Source: Deltaproteobacteria bacterium (GTDB taxonomy: Bacteria; Desulfobacterota; Desulfuromonadia; Desulfuromonadales; BM103). Taken from it: a stretch of 64,000 nt of DNA. Location of the stretch: positions 34,969-98,968 of the forward strand of contig JAGXHL010000033.1 of the NCBI GenBank assembly GCA_024636215.1. Direction: 5' to 3'. The first letter of the stretch is position 1, and the number at the start of each line of letters is the position of its first letter. This document shows, one piece after another, positions 36,414-44,710 of this stretch. The notes below the pieces were generated by a model. The model saw only the letters and a list, made by a program, of their open reading frames with translations. It was not told where the DNA came from and did no database searches. A program made the position numbers and the translations under genes.

Positions 36414-37526
36414 CTATCGCCCACCGTACATTTTCTCGTAATACTCCTGGTAAGAGCCATCGAGAACGGATGAGATCCATTCAGAATTATTAAGATACCA
36501 ATCAACGGTCATACGAATACCTTCAGAAAAGTTCACTCTCGGCTCCCAACCAAGCTCATTTTTAAGCTTTGACGCATCAATGGCGTAACGTCGGTCATGC
36601 CCGGCACGGTCCTTGACAAACTTGATGAGGGAACGTCGCGGTTGTCCGTTCTCAAGTGGCAATACTTTCTCATCGAGGATATCGCAAATCGTCTGCACAA
36701 CTTCAATGTTCTGCTTTTCGCTATTGCCACCGACGTTATAAGTTTCACCAACACGGCCCTTTTGCAATACCTGGAGGATCGCCTCACAATGATCCACTAC
36801 GTACAACCAGTCACGCACGTTCTTGCCATCGCCATAAACGGGAAGATCTTTGCCATTCAAAGAGTTATTAATAATCAATGGGATCAGTTTTTCAGGGAAA
36901 TGGTAGGGACCGTAGTTGTTCGAGCAGTTGGTCATCAAGGTCGGCAAGCCATAGGTGTGGTGATACGCGCTGACCAGATGATCGGAGGACGCCTTGGATG
37001 CTGAATACGGAGAACGCGGATCATAGGGTGTTGTTTCAGTGAACAGACCCGTTTCACCCAGAGAGCCGTAGACTTCATCGGTACTTACGTGGAGGAAGCG
37101 GTTGCTGGGGACTGGGGGCTGGGGGCTCAAACCAGCGGAGCGGTTACTGGGGGCTGGGGGCTGGGGATTGGACAACCAAACCCTCCGAGCGGTTTCGAGG
37201 AGGGAGAAAGTGCCGAGAATGTTGGTGTGGATGAATTTTGCCGGGCCTTCAATACTGCGGTCAACGTGTGATTCTGCGGCAAAATGAACGACGGTATCGA
37301 TACCCTCTTCGGCAAACAGTTTTTCCAGCAGCGCCTGATCGCAGATGTCTCCGTGCACAAACCTGTAATGGGTGTTGTCTTCTATATCCTTCAAGTTGGC
37401 AGGGTTTCCGGCGTAGGTGAGTTTATCGAGATTAATGACGCTGCAGTGTGGGAGCTTTTCCAGGGCAAGACGGACAAAGTTGGAGCCGATAAAGCCACAA
37501 CCACCGGTAACCAGTATCTTCATCAT
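36414..37526 (-). CDS. rfbB: dTDP-glucose 4,6-dehydratase with repeat-derived insertion
   Basis: An SDR dehydratase of 370 residues. The start is ATG 37526 ([17 protein letters not shown]), with GGGGG 5 nt upstream; longer in-frame starts have no family similarity. Core motifs are [27 protein letters not shown], and [16 protein letters not shown] with Tyr-x3-Lys. Between LLETARRVW and [12 protein letters not shown] lie about 25 extra residues ([19 protein letters not shown] and neighbours) encoded by the heptamer region 37104-37171. Homologues have roughly ten residues or fewer there. The catalytic set is intact and the frame is kept, so the enzyme is probably active. It starts the rhamnose gene row. 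Confidence 0.94.
   Translation of the reverse strand: MMKILVTGGCGFIGSNFVRLALEKLPHCSVINLDKLTYAGNPANLKDIEDNTHYRFVHGDICDQALLEKLFAEEGIDTVVHFAAESHVDRSIEGPAKFIHTNILGTFSLLETARRVWLSNPQPPAPSNRSAGLSPQPPVPSNRFLHVSTDEVYGSLGETGLFTETTPYDPRSPYSASKASSDHLVSAYHHTYGLPTLMTNCSNNYGPYHFPEKLIPLIINNSLNGKDLPVYGDGKNVRDWLYVVDHCEAILQVLQKGRVGETYNVGGNSEKQNIEVVQTICDILDEKVLPLENGQPRRSLIKFVKDRAGHDRRYAIDASKLKNELGWEPRVNFSEGIRMTVDWYLNNSEWISSVLDGSYQEYYEKMYGGR
37104..37171. repeat. Heptamer arrays inside rfbB
   Basis: Two blocks of ggggctg / gggactg units (37104-37127 and 37146-37171) are separated by caaaccagcggagcggtt. The piece gcggttnctgggg occurs before both blocks, so the insertion itself has been duplicated. Both blocks read in frame as Pro-rich sequence. 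Confidence 0.85.
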
Positions 37527-37629
37527 TGTAACCCCCATGCTGTAAAACAAAAAGCCCATCCTGGTAAAGATGGGGCTCAGTTGCATTCCCCCGTAAAAGG
37601 CAGGATTCTACATGTTTAGCAAGGATCCG

Positions 37630-38262
37630 TCAAATAAAAGGATGTTCCTTTTTTGCCGCATTTCCATTGAGAATTAATTGCGCTGCGGAATCAAGAGACT
37701 GACATTTTTCAACCGCTTTTGCCTCGGGCGTTAAAGCGGTTTTATCACCATAACCGGTCAGCACCAGAATCGACTGACAGCCGGCACGTTGTCCGGCTTC
37801 AAGATCGGCTAATTTGTCTCCGACCATAAATGATTGCTGCAGATCAATCTCAAGCTCACGAGCGGCCTGCAGCAGCATACCGGGTTGGCCTTTGCGACAG
37901 TTGCAGGCAACCTGGTAATCATCGACTCCATGCACGGGATGATGGGGGCAGAAGTAGAAGGCATCGATCGAGGTGCCATACACGGCCAGCTCCGCTTGAA
38001 TATGCTTATGCAGTGTCACGACCGCCTGCTCATCGAAGTAACCACGACCAACTCCGGACTGGTTGCTGACCACTATCACCAGAAAGCCGGCATCCTTCAA
38101 ACGTTTTATGGCATCTTGAGCACCCGGGATAAATTCGAAATCTTCTATCTTGTGCAGGTAGCTCTTCTCGACATTGATGGTCCCGTCGCGGTCCAGGAAC
38201 ACGGCCCGGCGGGCCGTGTTCCTGGATGTGAGGCGTGAGGCGTGAGGCGTGAGGCGTGTCAA
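37630..38262 (-). CDS. gmhB: D-glycero-beta-D-manno-heptose-1,7-bisphosphate 7-phosphatase with repeat-derived N-terminus
   Basis: A HAD-superfamily phosphatase of 210 residues. Motif I is AVFLDRDGTIN, motif II VVSNQSGVGRG, the zinc loop CPHHP...CNCRKGQPGML, and motif IV MVGDKLADLEAG. It removes the 7-phosphate in ADP-heptose synthesis. Its first 17 residues (MTRLTPHASRLTSRNTA) are foreign to the family: they come from the heptamer array 38227-38258 and from one arm of a perfect palindrome whose other arm encodes AVFLD. The ATG overlaps the stop of the four-helix-bundle gene (ATGA), indicating coupled translation. Confidence 0.94.
   Translation of the reverse strand: MTRLTPHASRLTSRNTARRAVFLDRDGTINVEKSYLHKIEDFEFIPGAQDAIKRLKDAGFLVIVVSNQSGVGRGYFDEQAVVTLHKHIQAELAVYGTSIDAFYFCPHHPVHGVDDYQVACNCRKGQPGMLLQAARELEIDLQQSFMVGDKLADLEAGQRAGCQSILVLTGYGDKTALTPEAKAVEKCQSLDSAAQLILNGNAAKKEHPFI
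38192..38226. repeat. Perfect 35-nt palindrome at the gmhB / heptamer-array junction
   Basis: Arms tccaggaacacggccc (38192-38207) and gggccgtgttcctgga (38211-38226) are exact reverse complements around the 3-nt loop ggc. One arm is the conserved gmhB motif-I coding sequence (AVFLD). Confidence 0.88.
38227..38258. repeat. Left heptamer array of element 2 (gtgaggc)
   Basis: Four units of gtgaggc follow the palindrome and end gtgtc at the four-helix-bundle stop codon. The array is inside the gmhB reading frame and encodes TRLTPHASRLTS. Confidence 0.88.
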
Positions 38263-38621
38263 AATCCCCCCTTTTTCTGTATAGAATTGATCAGGCCGCC
38301 GAGCAGGCCGAAAATTCGCTCAATTCTGGCCAGGAGAGGCAGATTATCTTTGAGATAGTCAAGATCACCAGCCAGGATAACCTGGGTTCCCAATTCACTC
38401 AGCGACCCACGCGCGATTGACAAAAACTGCAAAAACTCTTTTGTGCTGGTCCGCGCAGCTCCTTCAGAAATGTTACTCGGCACGGAAACAGCAGCACGGC
38501 GCATCTGGCTGTTCAGAGCGTAAACCTCTTCACGGGGGAATTGTCCCGTCGCCGCATAGATAGCCTTAACCAACCGCATGGCTTCCTGCCAAACATGCAA
38601 ATCATGATGTTTTCGCTTCAT
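38259..38621 (-). CDS. Four-helix-bundle protein, 23S-rRNA IVS / S23 family (copy 2)
   Basis: A 120-residue paralogue of the gene at 15966. It has DLHVWQEAMRLVKAIYAATG, YALNSQMRRAAVSVPSNISE and KEFLQFLSIARGSLSELGTQ, matching copy 1 helix by helix. I place the start at the ATG at 38621 (MKRKHHDLHVW), the family start; the frame is open nine codons further. The preceding array and stop region separate it from hldE. Its stop overlaps the gmhB start by 4 bp. As for copy 1, function is unknown and facing heptamer arrays flank the gene. Confidence 0.9.
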   Translation of the reverse strand: MKRKHHDLHVWQEAMRLVKAIYAATGQFPREEVYALNSQMRRAAVSVPSNISEGAARTSTKEFLQFLSIARGSLSELGTQVILAGDLDYLKDNLPLLARIERIFGLLGGLINSIQKKGGF

Positions 38622-38645
38622 TACACCCTCCATTAGATTACATAA

Positions 38646-38698
38646 CACTCCTCACTCCTCACTCCTCACTCCTCACTCCTCACTCCTCACTCCTCACG
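38646..38698. repeat. Right heptamer array of element 2 (ctcctca), overlapping the hldE stop
   Basis: Seven and a half near-perfect 7-nt units. The array includes the last two codons and the TGA stop of hldE: on the minus strand cgtgaggagTGAggagtgagg continues the register through the stop at 38687-38689. Confidence 0.92.
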
Positions 38699-40162
38699 GT
38701 ATTGCCGAAGTATCTTCTCCACGATTGCCGTGGTCGATTTGCCGTCGACGAAGTTGATCAGCTCGACCCGGCCCCCATAACTCTCCACCAGATCTTTGCC
38801 AACGACTCCCTCCGCAGTGTAATCTCCGCCTTTAACAAGAATATCCGGCCGTAATTCGGTAATCAGCTGTAAAGGGGTGTCTTCATCAAAAACAACCACA
38901 TAATCGATACAATCGAGGGCGGCAAGGATGTGCGCCCTTTCCTCCTGGCTGATAAGAGGTCGGCCCGGCCCTTTTAGCCTTTTGATCGAGGCATCTGAGT
39001 TCAGGCCGAGAACCAGCAGATCACCAAGTTGCCGGGCCGCCTGCAAATACTTGACATGGCCCACGTGAAGAAGATCAAAACAACCATTGGTAAAAACAAT
39101 GGTTCTTCCCTTATGTCGCTCACCGGCAAGGATGTTCTTCAAAAGGGATGGCGTACAAATTTTTTGATCCGCTTCATGCTGCTGGGTGCCAACCGCATCG
39201 AGGATTTCATGGGCGCTCACGGTTGAAGTGCCGACCTTGCCAACCACGATGCCGGCAGCGATGTTGGCGAGTCCGGCCGAACAACCGAGAGATAATTTCT
39301 GTGCCATGGCCAACCCGAACAGGGAGAGAACGGTATCGCCGGCCCCGGAGACATCATAAACCTCACGGGCAACCGTCGGCAGATGAATTTCTCCAGCAGA
39401 AGAAAAGACCGTCATCCCCTGTTCGCTTCGCGTCAGGACCAGGGCTTCGAGTTCAAGGTCCTCACGCAGCTTACGGCCAACGGTAAGCAAGGAGTCTTCA
39501 TCTGTAATCGAAAGTCCTGTGGCCAGCTGGGCTTCTTTGCGATTGGGAGTCAACAGGGTCGCGCCTCGGTACTTGCTGTAATCCTCGCCCTTCGGATCGA
39601 CCAGAACGGGAACCTTTGCGCTCCGCCCGATAGCGATAACCTCTTTCAAAAGCCGGTTGGTCATGACACCCTTTTGATAATCTGAGAGAAAAATCACATC
39701 AAGAGAAGACACTCTCTTGCGGAGGTGTGCCAGAATACGCTCCTCGCTGTCTGCAGAAATTTCAGCCCTGGTTTCCTGATCGATGCGGACAATCTGCTGA
39801 TTGCTGGCAAGCACTCTGGTTTTTCTACTTGTGACGCGTCCGGGCTGGCTGAAGACACCATGCTGGAGCACCCCGCGCTCGGTAAGGCGCCGCAGCAGGA
39901 ACCGGCCGTCATCATCATCACCGACCACGCTGACGACATCGACCTGACAATTCAGCGTCAGCAGATTATTGATGACATTGCCGGCGCCGCCGAGGCGCAG
40001 CTCCTTGCGCTTGACTTCAACGATCTGAACCGGGGCTTCAGGGCTGATCCGATCCACCGCTCCCCAGATATACTCATCGAGCATCAGGTCGCCAAGGACC
40101 AGGGCTCTGGTGTGAGCGACCCCCTCGAGAAAGGTTTCAATCAAGGCTCTGTCCATGGACAT
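38687..40162 (-). CDS. hldE: Bifunctional heptose-7-phosphate kinase / heptose-1-phosphate adenylyltransferase
   Basis: A two-domain ADP-heptose enzyme of about 491 residues. The N-terminal ribokinase-like domain has VLGDLMLDEYIWG, LRLGGAGNVINNL and YDVSGAGDTVLSLFGLA with the catalytic Asp. The C-terminal nucleotidyltransferase has VFTNGCFDLLHVGHVKYL (H-x-G-H) and ILVKGGDYT. I favour ATG 40162 (MSMDRALIETF); the longer frame begins with TTG inside the neighbouring gene. The gene's last codons (YREE) merge into the heptamer array. With gmhA and gmhB the ADP-heptose route is complete in this window except for the epimerase HldD. Confidence 0.95.
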   Translation of the reverse strand: MSMDRALIETFLEGVAHTRALVLGDLMLDEYIWGAVDRISPEAPVQIVEVKRKELRLGGAGNVINNLLTLNCQVDVVSVVGDDDDGRFLLRRLTERGVLQHGVFSQPGRVTSRKTRVLASNQQIVRIDQETRAEISADSEERILAHLRKRVSSLDVIFLSDYQKGVMTNRLLKEVIAIGRSAKVPVLVDPKGEDYSKYRGATLLTPNRKEAQLATGLSITDEDSLLTVGRKLREDLELEALVLTRSEQGMTVFSSAGEIHLPTVAREVYDVSGAGDTVLSLFGLAMAQKLSLGCSAGLANIAAGIVVGKVGTSTVSAHEILDAVGTQQHEADQKICTPSLLKNILAGERHKGRTIVFTNGCFDLLHVGHVKYLQAARQLGDLLVLGLNSDASIKRLKGPGRPLISQEERAHILAALDCIDYVVVFDEDTPLQLITELRPDILVKGGDYTAEGVVGKDLVESYGGRVELINFVDGKSTTAIVEKILRQYREE

Positions 40163-40166
40163 GGTC

Positions 40167-41141
40167 TCAGGCTCCCTCGTCAACTTTGTTAAGGCCTATC
40201 TTATCAAGAATCGCCGCAGCCAACAGGGGAAGGTTGATTTCATGATGACCGGTAATCGAATAGCCCTTGCCGCTGCCTGAGGTCGGCCTTTTGATAACGT
40301 TCTGCATCGGCCGATAGTGCTGGTTCATATCAAAGTTCGCCGTTGTAAAATTATCAACATGGTGACCAAGGTTCTGGGCGATGGACAGGGCTTTCAGGAA
40401 AACTTCGGGCATGATCACTGCCGAGCCGACATTCAGCCAGACACCTCCGTCACCCAGGTCGGCAACAACAGATGTGATCAGGCGAAAGTCCCGGATCGTC
40501 ATCTCACCGGTTACGGCACCGTCCATTTCGGGGTGCTGATGAATAATGTCCGTGCCCATGGCGACGTGAGCCGTTACAGGTACCCCTTTCTCCACACAGG
40601 TTGCAAGCAGGCTGTAAGCTTTGAAGGGATGTTCTTTGGCCAGAATCCACTCTCCGATAGCCTGTGCAAAACCAATCCCTTGATCCATGCCGGCCTTGAT
40701 CGCGCGGTTCATACCGGAACCGGTTTCATCGGAGAAGCCGAAATCACCGGAGTGCAGAACGTCGCCGACCTCTTCCGAGGTGGCTCCGACCAGAGAGACT
40801 TCAAAATCATGGATCGCAGCGGAACCGTTCATGGCCACAGCGGTAATGACCCCGGCATCAATGAGGGCCTTCAGGGTCGGCTGCAAACCGCACTTGATGA
40901 CATGTCCACCCATCGCCAGGACCACCGGGCGACCATGATTACGGGCCTCAACGATCTTGTCAGCCACCGCACGAAGAGAATCAGCACCAAGAAGCTTCGG
41001 CATGGCATCCAGCAGGTCGGCACAGGACATACCGGCTTTGATAGCCTGGCCAAAATGTTCATCAACATTGACCTTGTTGTTACGGGTCTTGATGGAATAA
41101 GTACTGACTGCAGAGACATCGATCGGAGTGTATTGTTTCAT
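40167..41141 (-). CDS. Conserved protein of unknown function upstream of hldE
   Basis: A 324-residue soluble protein that I cannot name with certainty. It is rich in glycine motifs: RPVVLAMGGHVIKCGLQPTL, TAVAMNGSAAIHDFEVSLVG and SGDFGFSDETGSGMNRAI. It also has VTAHVAMGTDIIHQHPEMDG and PTSGSGKGYSITGHHEINLP. Repeated short beta-strand/glycine turns suggest a Rossmann-like fold. The NGSAAIHDFE stretch recalls deoxyhypusine-synthase-like proteins, but that is a weak impression. The many conserved His/Asp residues suggest an enzyme. It ends 4 bp before the preferred hldE start, so it belongs to the heptose/core operon. Confidence 0.7.
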   Translation of the reverse strand: MKQYTPIDVSAVSTYSIKTRNNKVNVDEHFGQAIKAGMSCADLLDAMPKLLGADSLRAVADKIVEARNHGRPVVLAMGGHVIKCGLQPTLKALIDAGVITAVAMNGSAAIHDFEVSLVGATSEEVGDVLHSGDFGFSDETGSGMNRAIKAGMDQGIGFAQAIGEWILAKEHPFKAYSLLATCVEKGVPVTAHVAMGTDIIHQHPEMDGAVTGEMTIRDFRLITSVVADLGDGGVWLNVGSAVIMPEVFLKALSIAQNLGHHVDNFTTANFDMNQHYRPMQNVIKRPTSGSGKGYSITGHHEINLPLLAAAILDKIGLNKVDEGA

Positions 41142-41282
41142 TGTTAAGACCTTAAAAACTCAATATTCTGGCGGTGCGGCATGCACTGAGCTGTTGTGCC
41201 AATTCAGACTGCTTGAGTTTCCTGAGACAGGAGGACCCTCGTTTATGAGTCATCCTGTGTTGGCATATTGTGGCGATAGCTT

Positions 41283-42359
41283 TTACAATAACGAATGAAT
41301 TGCAGAAGCAACCCGCTCCGGGGCCATCCGATCTCTGGAACCGAAGACCCACTCAAAATACTTTTTCCGTGCAGCAGAATAGCGTTGTTCGTCGGCAAAA
41401 GCCCTTTCAATAGCATTCTGCAAATTATCATCTCCAGCGAAAAAGCTTTCACCACAGGAATATAGCTGCATGATTCCTTCAAGATCATCCTTGTGCATCC
41501 CGTATTCAAGCCCGAGCTCGTAAACTTTTTCACGGGAATGCAGCGCGGTTTCAATAAACAGTTGCGGGAGATCATAAAAAAGCGACTCTTCTGCCGGGGA
41601 GTTGGCATCAGAAATAATGAGATCGACAATTGACAGCAGATCCGAAAGTTTGTGCCCAGCCCTGTCCAGACAGGCGTTACCGCGAGAGCGGCACTGTTTA
41701 TTGAGTCTGAAGAAATCCAGACTGTCACCAATGCGCGCATTCAGGGACTGGCTTGGATGAGGTCGTATAATCAGGTTGAAATGCTTTGGGGTCGATTTAA
41801 TCAGCTGGTCAGCAAGAGCACTCAGTGAGCCGATTGATTTTCGACTGGGAGTGTACAGAATGGTTTTCTTTGCGGGGTCTAAACCTAGAGCAAGAAGCTT
41901 TTTTTCACGACGTAAATCATCACGGTCAGGATACTCAGCAAAGGGTAAATATCCGGTGTAGACACAATTCAACTTAATATCCGGATGTCTATTGATCATG
42001 CTTTGCATACGCGGACCGGTGACGCACAAGAGATCAAAATGGGCATTTTTTTCGATCGCCTCAGGAGTAAAAAATCCGTAGGTGCCGTGAAAAACCATAC
42101 ACTTTTTTGCCTTAAAAGGGCGCAGCACCCTGCCGTAAGGTGACCCTGTCACGATAACATCAGCATCTCGCATAGCCGCATTTCCCGAAAAAAACCGAGA
42201 GAATCTTTTAGAGGAACGTTTGAGCTTGATCTCCGGATATGTTCGACGTATGGCTGCAAGAGTCGAAGCTCTTGGACTCACGAAAACACCCCCGGTCTTA
42301 TTGTAAACCTGTGCCAGTGCCTGGACAGCTTGAAACATCCGTGAATAATAAACGATCAC
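41283..42359 (-). CDS. CDP-glycerol glycerophosphotransferase-like / GT-B family protein
   Basis: A 358-residue protein starting at GTG 42359, with GGAGAG 7 nt upstream. It has VTGSPYGRVLRPFKAKKCMV, VFHGTYGFFTPEA, VYTGYLPFAEYP, TILYTPSRKSIGSL and HFNLIIRPHPSQ. Near the end is DLLSIVDLIISDANSPAEES. This H-G-T...P-S...R-P-H-P...S-D-x-S-P pattern is that of the TagF/CDP-glycerol glycerophosphotransferase fold (PF04464). In a core-LPS cluster it may add a phospho-substituent or a sugar to the core; the donor is unknown. Confidence 0.75.
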   Translation of the reverse strand: MIVYYSRMFQAVQALAQVYNKTGGVFVSPRASTLAAIRRTYPEIKLKRSSKRFSRFFSGNAAMRDADVIVTGSPYGRVLRPFKAKKCMVFHGTYGFFTPEAIEKNAHFDLLCVTGPRMQSMINRHPDIKLNCVYTGYLPFAEYPDRDDLRREKKLLALGLDPAKKTILYTPSRKSIGSLSALADQLIKSTPKHFNLIIRPHPSQSLNARIGDSLDFFRLNKQCRSRGNACLDRAGHKLSDLLSIVDLIISDANSPAEESLFYDLPQLFIETALHSREKVYELGLEYGMHKDDLEGIMQLYSCGESFFAGDDNLQNAIERAFADEQRYSAARKKYFEWVFGSRDRMAPERVASAIHSLL

Positions 42360-42478
42360 TCCGTAATCTCTCCGAAAAGCTTGTTGCCGTAGAACCTGAG
42401 ACCAAGACCAAAAACTTCAGCATAAACAACTGTACGGGCCCCAAATGCAAACGCTGCCAGCCGCCAGTCAACAGATTG

Positions 42479-43888
42479 CTAGCGAGGCAGGTGAAGATCA
42501 AACCAGTTCTTCAGCTCAGGAATGGATTGCCAGTTACTCAAAAACCGCTCTCTATCAATTTTGTAGCGCCTGTTAAAACATTTGCGATTCGCAGACTCTC
42601 GCATGGCATCGAGATCAAGAACGCAAGGGGTCGCAGCTACCACCAAAAAATTAGTGGCTTTGCAATCCCCGTGATTAATGCCGAGTTTCTTTAACAGCTC
42701 AAACAAGCCTACAAAATTCATTGCAGCCTTTTCTATAACAGGGGAATCAAGACGACCCGTAGCAAAGAAGTTACTGGCCAGGGGGCCGTCCTGAAAATTG
42801 CAAACATAATAACCTGTTGAGCGCAATGGACCAAAACGTTTTTCAATTACAGCAATGGCTTCAGGTGTTTGAATACCAGAGATTTTCAGATGGTGGGCAT
42901 TTCCCCATGAAGTCCAGGCCCGGGTCGGCCTGAAGCAACGGCTCAAATAGTGGAGCGGACTTTTGATATTGTAACGTTTGATGACCCAGTCACAAGCATC
43001 TGTACGAACACGAACTACAGTGCACGTATGACCGGCCTTGAGGATTTCTCCCTTGCGCATGAAATTATCAGGGTCATTAAGCAGCTGACCCAAAGTCTCC
43101 CCCCGGGCATCGCGGCGAGAGACGCTGACCTGACCTTTGCTATGGGATCGAACGAACTCGCTACAGGTTCGATAACATTTTTTGACATATTTAATACGTC
43201 GCTTGCGTCGCATCTTTGGCAAAGCAACTTTCAGTTCAGCTGCAAGTTGAGCGCCATCCATATCACGTTTCTGCGCATAATGGCGAACGGCCGCATCCAG
43301 AAAGATATCATCTCGTGGAAAGAGTTGCGCGAAGAAAAGCGCCAGGTTGCCAACTGTCTCTGCAAAATCAACAGCTCCACCCTGCCCGGTTGTAGAAACA
43401 GCATCACCGTCAATAGCGTAGATTCTCTGATGTGAGAGCAGAAAGTTCTCCAGATGCAAATCTTTTTGAATCAGTCCCGAGTTATGCAGTCCTGCAATCA
43501 CCTCAAGGAGTTGATTGAGAAGCGTTTTTTTCTCATCTATGGAGGTCAGCTTTTGCCATAGATCCAAGACCGTCTCCGCATCATCGAGAAGTTCGAAAAC
43601 AAGGGCAGGCGTACCCTTGTCCAGTTGTCCGGAAAAGAGAAGAGCAGGAGTGGAGATTTCCGCCTGTCTCAGCAACTCGACTCCAGACTTCTCTCGCAAC
43701 CAGTGTCTCTGGGCATTACGTGAATCAAGAAACAACTTAACGAGCACGGACTGTTCTCGCCATACTCCGGCACAAACCAGACGTTTACCCGGCAAATTTC
43801 TCAGGATTCGATGACAGACCAGTGAATTCTCAGCAGAGGCACGACCAGGATAGATTGTGAGAGGTAATGTTGTTGGCGAAAATTTCAT
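42479..43888 (-). CDS. Protein with two tandem LPS-kinase-like domains
   Basis: A 469-residue protein carrying two WaaP/KdkA-type kinase folds in a row. Domain 1 (about 1-225) has VLVKLFLDSRNAQRHWLRE, then GLIQKDLHLENFLLSHQRIY and AIDGDA: catalytic Asp, Asn and metal Asp all present. Domain 2 (about 270-469) has CDWVIKRYNIKS, then LGINHGDCKATNFLVV and CVLDLDAM, again with catalytic and metal Asp. Single-domain relatives phosphorylate Kdo or heptose of the inner core. A two-domain protein could phosphorylate two positions or retain one regulatory domain; both catalytic sets look intact. Confidence 0.82.
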   Translation of the reverse strand: MKFSPTTLPLTIYPGRASAENSLVCHRILRNLPGKRLVCAGVWREQSVLVKLFLDSRNAQRHWLREKSGVELLRQAEISTPALLFSGQLDKGTPALVFELLDDAETVLDLWQKLTSIDEKKTLLNQLLEVIAGLHNSGLIQKDLHLENFLLSHQRIYAIDGDAVSTTGQGGAVDFAETVGNLALFFAQLFPRDDIFLDAAVRHYAQKRDMDGAQLAAELKVALPKMRRKRRIKYVKKCYRTCSEFVRSHSKGQVSVSRRDARGETLGQLLNDPDNFMRKGEILKAGHTCTVVRVRTDACDWVIKRYNIKSPLHYLSRCFRPTRAWTSWGNAHHLKISGIQTPEAIAVIEKRFGPLRSTGYYVCNFQDGPLASNFFATGRLDSPVIEKAAMNFVGLFELLKKLGINHGDCKATNFLVVAATPCVLDLDAMRESANRKCFNRRYKIDRERFLSNWQSIPELKNWFDLHLPR

Positions 43889-43990
43889 CTGTGACAGTTT
43901 CTGTGTGAAGAATATCTATGTAAGGGATATATCACGACCAGGACAATTATGGGTTTGCAGCCGGGCTTTGATTGTCGGACAGCCTCCCAG

Positions 43991-44668
43991 TTATCCTCCC
44001 CGGCCCTCAATAGAGAGCGCCTCGTGCATTCTCACAATGAACTCCTGTTTATAGCTCTCTGACAAGCAACTGTTTTCGAAGTATCTCTCCATAAATCTGT
44101 CTACACCAAACGTCTTAATGGATGCCTGATCGAGCTTGTATCTGTTCAAGTGTTTGAAGTTCCTGATACGAGCACGAAATGATAGGGGGGCCGCCATGAT
44201 TCTCATGTCAGCAATATCAATCAGACCCAAGGGGCTCATAATGTCTTTAAAAATAATGTTGTTGAGATGTATCGATCGAAACAAAACGCCTTTTTCGTGC
44301 AGTTGCGCGAGCAGCACAATAAATTGTTCAAAGATCTGGTCGTGAGTGTCCGGAGTTTGCAAAGCGGAGCGCAAGGTTTGTCCCGGGATGGGGCGATAAA
44401 TTAACAAACTTCGCTGGATCGGTTTACAGTATGCCTCTTTCTCAACATCAACCGTATGGAAGCCGAGCTTCTTGAGTGTCTTGGCATTCTCAACAAATCG
44501 CGAGGAGTACGACTTTAACAATGCCGAAGAGAAGAAGCGTTTGCGACGAAACAGTTTAACAATATTCCCCTCGGGTGTCTCAAGCACCTTGACGCCATGT
44601 CTGTCGCGCTCCAGAACAATAGAGTGACCTGCTATTTTTTGATATTCATCTAAAGAAATGGAATTCAC
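43991..44668 (-). CDS. Kinase-like protein of the InaA/Kdo-kinase type
   Basis: A 225-residue protein of the lipopolysaccharide kinase-like group. GNIVKLFRRKRFFSSALLKS supplies the ATP-lysine region. The catalytic loop reads GVLFRSIHLNNIIF and the metal loop LGLIDIADM. The usual catalytic Asp of the H-x-D loop is Ser here, but the downstream Asn and the IDIAD metal Asp are kept. I recall the same FRS-x-HL-x-N form in toluene-tolerance-type kinases of pseudomonads, so it may be a subfamily trait rather than decay. A role in core decoration is inferred from position between core genes. Confidence 0.75.
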   Translation of the reverse strand: MNSISLDEYQKIAGHSIVLERDRHGVKVLETPEGNIVKLFRRKRFFSSALLKSYSSRFVENAKTLKKLGFHTVDVEKEAYCKPIQRSLLIYRPIPGQTLRSALQTPDTHDQIFEQFIVLLAQLHEKGVLFRSIHLNNIIFKDIMSPLGLIDIADMRIMAAPLSFRARIRNFKHLNRYKLDQASIKTFGVDRFMERYFENSCLSESYKQEFIVRMHEALSIEGRGG

Positions 44669-44710
44669 TGACAGAAGACTCTCCGGTTACAGCTCCAGAA
44701 GTATCGAGAA

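Larger units (their letters stand above)
38192..38698 (-). mobile_element. Candidate heptamer-flanked four-helix-bundle element 2 (between hldE and gmhB)
   Basis: Its build is that of element 1. A palindrome stands at the downstream host gene, then a gtgaggc array, a four-helix-bundle gene in sense orientation, and a facing array whose reverse complement is gtgagga repeated. The two arrays are complementary at about 6 of every 7 positions over some 30 nt, including the final gtgaggNgtgt. The heptamer sequence is unrelated to that of element 1, although the layout is the same. Mobility is inferred. Confidence 0.6.

Noticed and set aside
40317..41147. 276-codon plus-strand frame antisense to the gene upstream of hldE
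   Set aside because: The minus-strand frame has strong protein-like motifs and operon spacing; the plus frame has neither.
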